Assembly: GCA_902729315.2 (NCBI GenBank)
Contig: LR746275.1
Span: 188,501 to 252,500, forward strand
Length of the DNA: 64,000 bases
Reading direction: 5' to 3'
Source of the DNA: Spirodela intermedia
Taxonomy: Eukaryota > Streptophyta > Magnoliopsida > Alismatales > Araceae
The notes beneath the pieces were generated by a model, which was not told where the DNA came from, did no database searches, and saw only the letters and a list, made by a program, of their open reading frames with translations. The position numbers and the translations under genes were made by a program. Below, piece after piece: positions 12,261 to 22,936 of the stretch. Positions within the stretch are counted from its first letter, which is position 1; each line of letters begins with the position of its first letter.

Positions 12261-14184
12261 CCCCCTTCTCCTCCTTTAGGCTTGGTCATGGTCTTTTGTT
12301 GGACCTGCCTTTGGGCTTGGTCATTTCTTCTCTCTTCTCCTCTTTTGGGTTTGGTTGTGATCCTGAGTTGGGCCTTGAAATCGTAGCCCATTTCTTTTCT
12401 CTCTCTTCTCTTCCTTCGGCCTTTGTCATAATCTTGAGTTGGGCCTTTAAATGTTGTAAAATGACAAAAATAGTGGAGGGTAGTTTCTTTATGAATTCGG
12501 ATAAATATTTAATTACGACTAAGAATTAATTAATTATATCTTTGATTTTTGCATTATGAATTATAATAAGCATAGATTACTATATCTCATCATATTAAAA
12601 CAAAGGTCAAAAGGTACTTATAAATGACTCTAAACTTAGCTATATCTACATCATACATTTATTGATTTAATTACATTTTTTTAACCTTTTTCCAAGGTTT
12701 ATCACCTTGAGAATGTATCTCAATTTATCAGAAATAGAGGTTTAAAATTTCGAAGTTTTATTCCAAGAAGATTAATTTCTATGGATTTGTCAAAGTTAGA
12801 GGAATTAGCATGGAAAGTTAAAGTTTAAAGAGCCCAAACATGAGAAAGGGCAGATTGGGGCATAAAAACATTAAACATAGTGCCCAAAAAATTGAGTTTA
12901 ATCAGGCAACGTAAAGAAGGGAGAAATAAGGCCCAAAAAGGGCATGAGTATATAACTTAGAGAGGGCAAAGAAAGGATTTTCATACTCAAATAGGAGGTG
13001 ACGGATGGGTGACAGACAATTGAGGCTTCAGATGTTGTAAGCATGATCTCTCCACCTTTTACTCTCATTTCTTAGCTCCTTAGACTCTCTTATTTTTTAG
13101 ATGACAAGTATCATTTAATAAATGACATTTCATTGAGTTTTTAGTAAGTTATTATTCTCTATCTCTAATTTCTTATGTCTTGGTGGTGACACCAAGGTAA
13201 AGAAAAAGAGATTGGTAACAATTCGCACAATTTGATTCAGGTTTATGATTTTTTTTGAATGCCTTATATCCTTAGGAATCTAATGAATGTTTTATCTCTT
13301 AATGAAAGATCATATTTTGGTGATAAAATCATCAAACATATCATTGGAAATCATTTTCTCAGTAACCAAAAGAGATATGTATCTAATTGTGTAGTTAATT
13401 TTAGATTTGATGATTTTTCCTAAATACGTTACTTCCTCACAAATGCAATGAATGTTTTTTCTTGTCCAAAGATCATGCTTTGCTGATTTGATGATAGAAT
13501 CATCATGCACATCACCAAAAATTATTTTCAAGGTTTCTTGGTTTGACCTTTCATTAGATCAAATTTGATTTAATGAGTGCCACATGTAGCATAATTAGTT
13601 TTTTGTCTTATACATTTTTTTCAAAATTTTATAAAATATTTAAAATAGGTTTTTAGATTTACATGAATAGTTTCTTATTTTTCTGTCTTTTTGGTCTTTC
13701 TTTGGAATGAATCTAATTTCGTGAGTACCATATGGAATTAGGTTAAATTCTTTTTGGGAACATAGCATAGTCAGTTTCTTATATTCTATAATTTTTTGTT
13801 GATTTTACAATAGTATATATAAGCTTCTAAATTTTACACTAAATTTTTTCTCTATTTTATTTTATGTTCTCGATTTCTTACTTTAAACCTCGAGTAATTT
13901 TATTACTCAAAGAAGTACAGATTGAACTATGAGATAGTTTTTAAGGATATTAAATTAGAGTTAGTAATCTATATTTTTTGACTTTTCTTAATTTTCAGAG
14001 TTAGATACCTTTGGCATTCATAATTTACTGAAATTACTATCTAATTGATATCTTTTTTATAATTTCTATATTAAAATGGTGCTTTCAACCTTTTGATTTC
14101 TTTGATGATCGACATGAGATTCCTATTATTAAAAAGTGTTTATTGAGATTTTTAGTTATAAATATTATGTTTGAGTGCATAAAT
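12261..14184. other. Unassigned repeat DNA with diverged tandem segments
   Basis: No gene is recognised. Around 12290-12450 the phrase TTGGGCTTGGTC/TTGGGCCTT recurs. About 13540-13690 and 13700-13865 look like two diverged copies of a roughly 160-base unit (GAGTGCCACATG / GAGTACCATATG, then matching TTTTATA-rich tails). The part ending near 14200 may be the LTR of a plus-strand gypsy element, because a primer-binding-site-like sequence follows it. Confidence 0.45.
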
Positions 14185-14235
14185 TAACGATGACTTTAGG
14201 CACATCAAATTTTGGTACCATTATGGGGGAAATCT
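14185..14235 (+). other. Degenerate LTR end and tRNA-Asp-type primer binding site
   Basis: After GGCACATCAAA the plus strand reads TTTTGGTACCATTATGGGGGA. This resembles the tRNA-Asp primer-binding site of many plant gypsy elements (TGGCGCCGTTGCCGGGGA), with changes mostly at former CpG sites. Immediately after it the opposite strand encodes protease, so the element it belonged to is broken here. Confidence 0.5.
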
Positions 14236-16092
14236 ATATTAGTGCTAGGTGTAGCCAAAAATGGGTGTCCCAAAATATTACTAGATTCTTCAAGATTTTC
14301 AGGTGGCATTAGGTCTAGAACTAAAAAATCAACTAAGAAATAACATCCTTCAAGATTGACTATAACATCCTCAATTAACCTTTTAGGATATCTAATAGAT
14401 CTATCCCCTAAGGAGAGAATAATATGAGTAGATTTTAATTATCCTAAATCAAAATTTTCAAAAAGATAACTTGGAAGTAGATTCACACTAGGACCAAAAT
14501 CTAGTAAAGCCTTATTAAAAGTCATACCTTTTATGCAGCAAGAGACAAGTGGGCTTCTTAGATCTTTTCTTTTCTTGGGCATTTCATTTAAAATGATAGC
14601 ACTAATCTTAGGTGAAAAGTTAATTTTCTTGTTTTCTCTCTTTGGAGTACAAAATTTTTCAAGAATTAAGCATAAGGTGGAGCATGTCGAATAGCATCAA
14701 CCAAAGAAATTTTAATTTGAACTTTAGAAAATAATTATTTAATTCACACTCATGAGTATTCTTCTTTTTAAATGAGGAAAAAGAGCTGAAGGAAAAGAAA
14801 TAAGTAGATTATAAGCTTGAGTCTCCTTGGATAGCTCTATCCTTTTTGGATTCTCTTTTGCTTCACTTGTATCAAGCTCCTTCAAGATGGATTTTTCTTT
14901 CTTCCTTTCCTCCTCATTCTCTCTTTCTCTAATTTCATTTTCTTGATCAGAAATAATATTTTCCTTCTCTTGCACATCATTGCCTAATTTAGGTCAGCTT
15001 CGATCACTAGAAGGCACCCTAGTGGCTTTGGGTATCAACTTACCATTCCTAAGTCTCATCACCTCCTTCTCTTCTATTTGAGATCCTTGGCTATTACTGA
15101 CGTCTTGTCATCAATCATGGAGACATTAGGGATAGAAGAAGGTGCAAAACCAAGAGGATCATTCTTAGGATTAGCTATGGCTTGATTAGAGAGTTGCCCT
15201 CTTGGGTTTGGCCCACTTGATTGTTTGACCTCTGAAACATTTGTAATATTTGTTAATTTTAGGCCATGAGTTCTACCATAGCTTGTTGCTGATGATGCAA
15301 ATGATGCTTCAAAGAATTAATAGTTTCCTCTAAATGGGATTATGAACATGAGATGGAGCTCCTAAAGGCACTCTATTGTGCATAGGATGTGGAAAATGGT
15401 TTTGAAGATGAGGAGTATTTTGAGAAGGCATCTGATTTTGAAAAGGAGACATGATTGTTTAAAATTATATTTAAAAATGGATGGGTTTAAAAAATTTCAG
15501 AAGTTTTAGAATTTTGAGAATATAAAGGATTCTAACAAGGATTTGTATTTTGAAAATCGTAAGATGGAGGTTTTGAAAATTGCATGCCTTGTGGATTTGA
15601 ATTCCAAAGATAATTTTAATGAGGACAAGAATTAAAATTAGGTTTCAAAAATACATTGACATGCTTGTGATCATGATTCATAGATTGTATAAATTTCAGA
15701 CAAGTATTTTCATCATGACCAATGCTAATACAAATATAACAAATTGAAATTTTCAAAGTTGAAGAATTAGGGTTTTGTGTACCTTGAGAAGAGGGCAGCT
15801 TCTCCAACTTCTTCTTTATCTCATTGACTTCATTCCTAAAATTCTTATCTTCATGCTTCATCAATTCATAAACAGCATCTTTTTTCAAGAGAGGATTAGT
15901 TTTATCAAAATCTGAAGAGGCATAATTATAAGAAAGTGAAAAATCTTCAAGAAGATTATAAGCATGATCTTCACTCTTTTTAGCATAATAACCACTACAT
16001 GATGCATCATTAAGTTGTTTATGCTGATAATTTAAACTTCTTGTCAACCCTTTGTCTAAATAAAACTCCCACAATATAGTTGGATGCATCAC
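14236..16092 (-). mobile_element. Ty3/gypsy gag-protease remnant
   Basis: Read right to left, the minus strand shows a gag segment (16092-15616) with a CCHC zinc knuckle, 'CYICISIGHDENTC' (CX2CX4HX4C), which binds retroelement RNA. A charged linker (14975-14739) comes next. The protease part (about 14640-14240) carries 'KALLDFGPSVNLLPSYLF' (an active-site D-[ST]-G variant, here D-F-G), 'ILSLGDRSIRYP' and 'ILGHPFLAT'. Stops interrupt it. Reverse transcriptase is missing on the left, where the sequence changes abruptly to the plus-strand primer-binding-site-like motif. It is a different fragment from copies A and B, which lack this region. Confidence 0.8.
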
Positions 16093-16399
16093 ACATCAAC
16101 TTAAAAGGTAGGTTCCACCTTGGTGCTTGAAGGATGGGTGCTTCCACCAAGGCTAATTAGAGTAATTTTCTGATTTTAATCAAAATACTCAATTAGAATG
16201 TTTCAATGAAAAATATTATAATATTTAATTTTAAAAGCCCACTTTGAGATAAGTATTGAAATTATCATTGAATATTTCTGAGATATTCTTATGATTAACA
16301 TTATCATTACAGTTGTGGCAAATCACGATTTGAGAATTTGAATTGAAAAAAGGTAATGCTACAAAGGGTAAATTTAGCAAGATCTTTCAAATAATATTT

Positions 16400-17300
16400 A
16401 GATCTCAAATTTTTTCATAGGTGGGCTGCATATAGTCATGAAGAAGTTATTCAAAAGATGAACATAAAGATGATTTGTCATTCCAAACATTTCTAAGATC
16501 CAGCCAAAGAATTCTGATAAAGCATTAAATGATAAAAATGGGACCACTGTTATAACTAAGGAACTAAATCAGTTTAATAAAAGTAATGTTTCAACTCTAG
16601 TACCCATAACAAATGAAATGTCCATCATAGGAACCAAGTGGGTTTTCAAAAATAAACTAGATGAAGAAGTCAAAGTCATTAGAAATAAAGTTACACAAAT
16701 AGCACAAAGGTATTCTCAAGTTGAAGGATTAGACTATGAGCAATCATATGCACTAATGGCATGACTGATGCAATCATAATACTATCACCTATGTATATCA
16801 TAAAAATATTATCCTATATCAAATGGATGTCAAATGCTCATTTCTAAATCATGACAATAAAGAGAGTTTACATGAGTCAACCTTCAAGATTTCTAAATGA
16901 AGAGCATTCTGAACATGCCATATAATTATCAAAAGCACTTTATGAGATTAAACAGGCTCTAAGGACTTTATGAGAAGTTAACATCATTTCTACTAAAAAA
17001 CAGATTTAATTGAGATAGTATTGTATACAACTCTATTCACTAAGGACATATATGATCATTTACTCATTGTTCAAGTATATAGATGATATAGTTTTTGGTT
17101 CAATTGATGAATTTCTTTGTCTAGAATTTGCTGATGCAGTGAATAATAAATTTGAGATGATACACAAATTAAGCTACTTCTTAAGTCTCCAAATAAAAAA
17201 CTGAAGAAAACTATATTCATCTCATAATGAAATATGTAAGAGAAATATTAGATAAGTATGATCTTATAGAATGAAAATAGAAGAGAACTCCCATGAATAG
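16400..17300 (+). mobile_element. Ty1/copia retrotransposon, left part (reverse transcriptase)
   Basis: Broken plus-strand frames give the copia reverse transcriptase: 'IGTKWVFKNKLDEEVKVI' at about 16629-16680, 'GLDYEQSYA', 'QMDVKCSFLNH', then 'YIDDIVFGSIDEFL' with the YxDD catalytic box in YIDD form (about 17080-17120), and 'FLSLQIKN'. The polyprotein is cut after a 'TPMNS'-like segment by the gypsy LTR starting at 17301 and resumes at about 26942. It has many stops and is inactive. The wording resembles Sire/Maximus-type copia elements. Confidence 0.85.
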
Positions 17301-18461
17301 TGTCTGAATATTTCGTGTCATTATAAAGAAAATTCTGCAAATTTAAAATTTATGAATATTAGAAAGTAAGCCAATTTAGAAATATTTAAATGCATAGGGG
17401 TTTTTCCAAGAAGATAAAAAAATCAGTTGGTTATATTTATGATTTCCAATTAATTGATAAATATTTTAGAAATAAAATTAAATTAAAAAAAATAGGGATT
17501 ATGATGTCAACATATGTCAGCCTGCAAAGAACACCCCCAAATTCAAGGCATAGGAAATATGTTGACTCGTATTTCTCAAAATTAAATACAAAATACTTCA
17601 AATTAAAATGGATTTCAAAAGAGAAATTATTCATAACATGGTGTAGCACTAAATCAAACTTCTTATAAAGCAAAAAAGACTAAAAATCATGCAAATATTC
17701 AAGTTTTACAAAAGAATGGGCAAAATAGTCGTCGATCAAATTTCTGCTCAAATTGATTAATTTGTGCAAGTGCGGTGCACTAAGTACATTCCTATACAAT
17801 CTCTAGTTGATGAATGATGATCCCAAGAACTATCACTTATTGGAATCGATCGATGGTGATGGTTCGATTTTGTGCATGCTATGAAATATGGAAAAGGATC
17901 TTTAGAAGAAATTCTTTGTCATTTGTATTGGACGAAGAATGAGATGAGTTTGTAGATGAAGCTTAGCTTCTATAGTGGCTGAATCAAGGAGAAATCAAGA
18001 AGAAATTCATCATTTGTATTATATGGATGATTTTGGTGAATTTGACATTCGTCACCACTAGAGGAGAGAGAATGTGGTTGTAGACAGTGATACATTGATC
18101 GAAGATGCTCTATTCTTCCTCTCTCGTAGTTTTTTCATCTTCTTGTGCATTAATTCTGTCAATTTCATCAAATCATCTGCTATATTTCTCACTGTATCTA
18201 TTACATTCACTGTTCATGGGAAAAATCTAAAAACAAAATTTTGTTCAAAGTTTGCTTCTTTTTGCATTTTTTATGATTTATTATAATAAGGTCATAAAAA
18301 TTCAAGAAATATTTTTCAATAAATGAAACTAATAAACAAGAATATTGATAATGAAAATAATCATTGGTAAAACTTCTCAAAATATTTTATGGTCAATTTC
18401 AATATGTAATTTCTAGATTAAAATATTTGAAAATATTTCTGAAAAAAATAATGAGTTATCA
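17301..18461 (-). repeat. Left (3') LTR of gypsy copy B
   Basis: Starts TGTCTGAAT and ends GAGTTATCA on the plus strand, giving TG...CA ends. It aligns along most of its length with 25693-26936 but lacks about 100 bases near its right end that the other LTR keeps. On the minus strand it is preceded by a polypurine tract, AGGGGGTG (18462-18470). Confidence 0.85.
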
Positions 18462-18475
18462 CACCCCCTAACTTA
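18462..18475 (-). other. Polypurine tract of gypsy copy B
   Basis: The minus strand reads AGTTAGGGGGTG directly before the LTR start TGATAACTC. This is the expected position and composition for the plus-strand primer of reverse transcription. Confidence 0.65.
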
Positions 18476-19387
18476 CCTCATTGATAATCCCTTAGCAATG
18501 AAAATAAACAAATAATGACTCCATTGAATATAAACTCTCTTTTTCATTCTAATACTTTGATCAAAATGTTGCATCAAAAAAAATATTATGTTTTACCAAA
18601 AAAATAAATATTTTGTATTAGAAATTTACATAAAGGTTTATATCATCTATTCATAAATAAGATCCAATCATTTCACATATTATTTCATAATTCCTAGATC
18701 TAACTTCTCTTCTTCTTCTTATTTACAGAATTCAATTTTTTCCTCATTACAAAATCTAGTTCAAATTTCAAACCACCCATATATATTCCATAAAATTTCT
18801 CACTTCCCTTCTTTTGTACATTCTCACATCCATTAGTTTGTAAATACTAAATATCATTTGGCTCGGATCTCATTTCATAATCACTTTCAACACCAATCAT
18901 GAATGTTAATATTCAGATATATGATTATATTGAATCCCTTTATTTAAACAATAACTAATAGGTAGCTTTTCCCCCTCTTTTTATTTTTTTTGACAAAATG
19001 GCACATGTGGAAGCTCCACAAGACAATTGGGAAGACCCCATTTCTCTTTTCTCATTTGTCTTTTGAGCCTTTCACTTTGTCTAAAAATATAAATAGTTTG
19101 GTTCTTTCCTCTTATTGACTTACCTAATTTCTTCTCAAAGTGACTACTTTCATAATTTCTTTACATCTTAATACTTAGCATAAATATTATCAAGCTGTGA
19201 AAAAATGACAACTTCAGTTTCATGATCAAATTGTGTACTTCATGGGTAGTTAAATACTTTAGATTAAAACTTCTAATCTATCTTAGCCCAGTTCCCTTCA
19301 ACATACTTCCTACATAATATTTGGCTATTTAATGTAATAGAAAATTCACCAAAAAAAAATAGATTTGGGCTTCCTTCAATTTAGGTT

Positions 19388-20490
19388 TGATGAACTCAAT
19401 TTAGGGATTAAATATGTCATTGTGATATAACATAGTTCATGTAAATAATATTTATTAAACCTGACTCTTTTGTTTAGGATAAGTAAGGGTTGATCCTCAT
19501 AGAGCATGAGTAATGAGAGTAAAATTTTTACTTATTTTATTTTTTATAAATATATACTTAGATTGTGAAGGGTAGAATTAAATCTAAAAAAGGTGAAGAT
19601 AAGAGAAATAAAAAGTGTGGCAAAGAACAGAGAATGAATCTATCATAATAGAATAATAGTATAAATAGTAAAATTAGTTCGAACTAAGAGTTAATCTATT
19701 TATGGAGAAGATTACAAAAATGTCCTAAGTCTAGATCTTACACAAACCTTGTTGTGCGCTAATCCTAAGCTTAGTGGTGCTTGATCTGCAATGATCTTAA
19801 TACACTCTAAGTAACCTCTTCTCTATGTTGATTTTGAGCACAAGAATGTTATTGATCGGGTTGTAATTTTCCACCTTTTTTTTGGCTAACTACTGCTAGA
19901 AAGAGACTTAAAAAGTGCCCTCTAAGAGGGGAGTGAGATGCCTTAATCCTCTCAAGAATTAGGCCCCTTTAATAAAAAATTTTGATTAATAATCATCTCT
20001 CTTAGTGAACGACCCAGATTCTTCTATGAGGACGGTGCTTTAATCCTTCTCTTAATTTTATCTTAAGACACCTTAAGATGGACAACCTAGATCTCATCTT
20101 CTGATAGCCCTTTTAAATCTATGATGATGTCCTCTCTTGGGCCCATAAATATATTAAAATGTCCCTCTTCACAAGACTTGAGTTTTTCTTTGGGCTGAAA
20201 ATTTGAGCTTCTTTTATTACTTTCAATTCATAATAAGAGCTCACTTAAGTCCTTGTAATCAAATAATTATCAATAAAATATGAAAGAATCACCACTTGAC
20301 TTTAAAAAAGTCAAGTGGAGTTAGTCTTCACAGTATAAATAAAATAATATGTGTTATGACTTAAATGATAAAACATTATGAATGTCATAATGAGTTGGTA
20401 ACACGTAAAATTACATTCTCTATCTATTAATTAACATCTATATATAAGATATATTAATGTATAGATGTAATTACTAATTTATAATTATTA
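19388..20490. mobile_element. Insertion I1 inside gypsy copy B (solo-LTR-like, 1.1 kb)
   Basis: Comparison with the 3' region of copy A shows that about 1.1 kb interrupts copy B between '...CAATTTAGGTT' and '...CCATCCATG'. The insert begins TGATGAACTC and ends TTATTA, flanked by AGGTT (19383-19387) and AAGTT (20491-20495), a probable 5-bp target duplication. It contains AAGTAAGGGTTGATCC near its left end and a perfect hairpin, ACTTGACTT/AAGTCAAGT, near 20293-20316. No protein domain is seen. A solo LTR or small non-autonomous LTR element fits best. Confidence 0.65.
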
Positions 20491-21430
20491 AAGTTCCATC
20501 CATGATATGTGAAATTTCTTTCTCTTATTCATGTTTGATATATTTTTCTACTTCCTATAGATACAACTTCTGATTTTCAAAAAATAAAAAATAAAAAAAT
20601 ACTACAATCTCACAATTTTCTCATTTTTCACTCTCTTCCTCTCTAACTAAAATCAACAGTCTCGAATGATGAGTTGAGAGCATCTAATGCATACTTCCTA
20701 TGATTTAAAATATTCATGAAAGTACATAAATCATATATATCAAAAAAAGAAACAATCAAAAAATAAAAATTCAATTGGGTACAATTAGAAAAAGAGCACC
20801 TACACTTCTTAATTCAATCACCCATTTTTAGTAAAAATTTATATTTTTCGTTCACTTACATGCATCATTTTTCTTCTATATCTTCTTTAACTTTCTATTG
20901 TATTTATTATTAAATAAAACAACAAGAGTAAATAAAAACTAACTAAACTACTAAAAAACTAAACATAAGTTAAAATGTTCGTATACATGCTTTTAGTCTG
21001 ATTCTAATATAGAAATAGATTCATTGGCTCCTAATTTTTCATTTTCTAAATAAATATTTAATCTTTGGCCATTTACCTTAAATTCTCTACCATCCATGGG
21101 ATCTTTAATGAGAATAGCACCATGATCATAAATTTTCTTCACAATATATGGGCCAGTCCATTTAGACTTTAATTTTCTTCTAAATAATTTGAGCTTAGAA
21201 TCATAAAGTCATAATTTTTGGTTTGGTTCAAATCTTTTTCTTCTAGTATATCTATCATGAAATTCTTCAATATGGGCTTTATAATTTTTTCTATTTTGAT
21301 GTGTCTCATTTCTAAGCTCTACTAATTCTTCAATTTGTAGTAATTTATTTTTTCCAACCTCTTTCAAGTTCATGTTTACTTGTTTCAATGCCCATAATAC
21401 TCTATGTTCTATCTGTATGAGAATATGGCA

Positions 21431-22936
21431 TGGTTATTTATAGATTAACCTAAATAGAGGATAAGTCCAAATTTAAGGGTTTTTGTGTCATTGTTTCAAT
21501 TCAGATTTAACCAACCTTATTTAGAAAAAACAATCCACTTAATTACTCTATATTAGACATAGGACAAGTAAGGGGTTGATCCACAGGGAGGCAAGAGCTC
21601 AATTTCAGATCTTTGAGTCTTAGAAGTGGTAGAACTAGATTTAGAAATTAGGAATTCATTATTTGGGAGTTTTTCAGGATTTTAGAGAGCTTAATAGATT
21701 TTTTTCCAGAATTTTCTAAAATTTTACTTAGTGCAGAAAATGCGGCAAAACATTCATTAACGTTTTTCAGCATTTGTCTCTAATTTTAATTTGTCCCTTT
21801 TTAAAAATGTGAAAAGAAATAATTAATTTTACCTTGTTCGCAGTTGGCGGTCGGCGGCTGAGTGAGAGGTCTGGGGAAGGGGTTACATGGGTCCCGGATC
21901 CCCCTTGACCGCTTCTGGACTTAAACCGAAATTTGAGAATCTCGGTTACGTCCGTAAGCTGAGAGAGAGAGGGCGAGGGGCACGTGGTGGCTGTAGGCGG
22001 ACGCACGGCAGTGGGCAGTGGCCACTCACGTCCTGCACACACTCAATGGTAGAGGGAGAAGGGGGCTACGGGAGAAGGCGGAGAGAGAAGGAATGGTGGG
22101 CGAAAATAGAGGGAAACGTGGAGGGGCCGGAGGAGGCGGGACGGAAGACAGAGCAATGGGAGATGGCGGAAAGAGGAGGGGGGTTCAGAGGTATAGAGAG
22201 AAGATTGGTGCTGATTTTCGTCCTTTGAGCCCTCAAAATTTCTTCCTCCTATCGGATCCGTATATCCCGCTAAGATCAAGCGTTTTTCACCACAAAGAAG
22301 GGAAAAGAACAAGAGTAAATACTTCAAAACGACTTACATCTATCAGGGTGGATACCGGATCCTGAAAAATGCACTGTCCTGGTGGCTAGCCACCACTGCT
22401 AGAACATGTCCAGAATAAGGCGGGAAAGAGAGAGGAAGATAATATTTATACATAGGGTATAATTACTAAAATGCCCTCCTATCATTTATCAACTTTTCAC
22501 CATACAGAGAGCATTGTCCTCCTTTTTCTGATTGGTTGAGAGCTTCCATGACCTGAATTTCGTGCTCCTCTTTAAGAGGAAAATTAGAAGGAGTTAGTGG
22601 ATGGGGACAAAATGTGGCCCACATCCCTCAAGCTGATCTTTTGATGCCCAAAGCTATAACTGGTCCATTCTAGCCCAACGAATAAGCTTTAAAATCCCAT
22701 GGAGAGCTCGAGCTCATTGATACTTATTCCATTTAGCTCTTATAAATTTCTGCACACATGGAACCTAAGAGTATTCATCATTAATATAATTACTCAACTT
22801 CATAGAAGTCAAGTAGAGTCAATCAAAAACAACTATAATATGCATAGAATGATATTCATATAAAGTTCAGGAATATTCACATAATTTAGTTGATAACATG
22901 ATAAATTCAGGATGTAGATGGTTAAACTCATATCAA
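21431..22936. mobile_element. Insertion I2 inside gypsy copy B integrase (related to I1)
   Basis: The integrase reading frame stops at the codons for 'CHILIQIEHRVLWA' (left flank, minus strand) and resumes, degraded, after about 22937, so roughly 1.5 kb is inserted. Like I1 it has AAGTAAGGGGTTGATCC near its left end (about 21568) and a matching imperfect hairpin near 22793-22815. The centre (21838-22240) is unusually GC-rich. Boundary and target-duplication calls (TGGCA/ATGCA) are weak. Confidence 0.6.
21838..22240. other. GC-rich block within insertion I2
   Basis: About 400 bases of high GC with GAGA tracts and several CpG sites stand out from AT-rich, CpG-poor surroundings. Frames on both strands are Arg/Gly/Glu-rich with no domain I recognise. 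It could be a captured genic fragment or a GC-rich LTR promoter segment. Confidence 0.5.

Noticed and set aside
12218-12529. Plus-strand frame of 103 residues
   Set aside because: Begins in the minisatellite and continues over CTTCTC-rich direct repeats; no recognisable domain or splice context.
21887-22365. Overlapping frames on both strands as a gene
   Set aside because: Low-complexity Arg/Gly/Glu composition in all frames, no domain, and the region lies inside an insertion within a retrotransposon.
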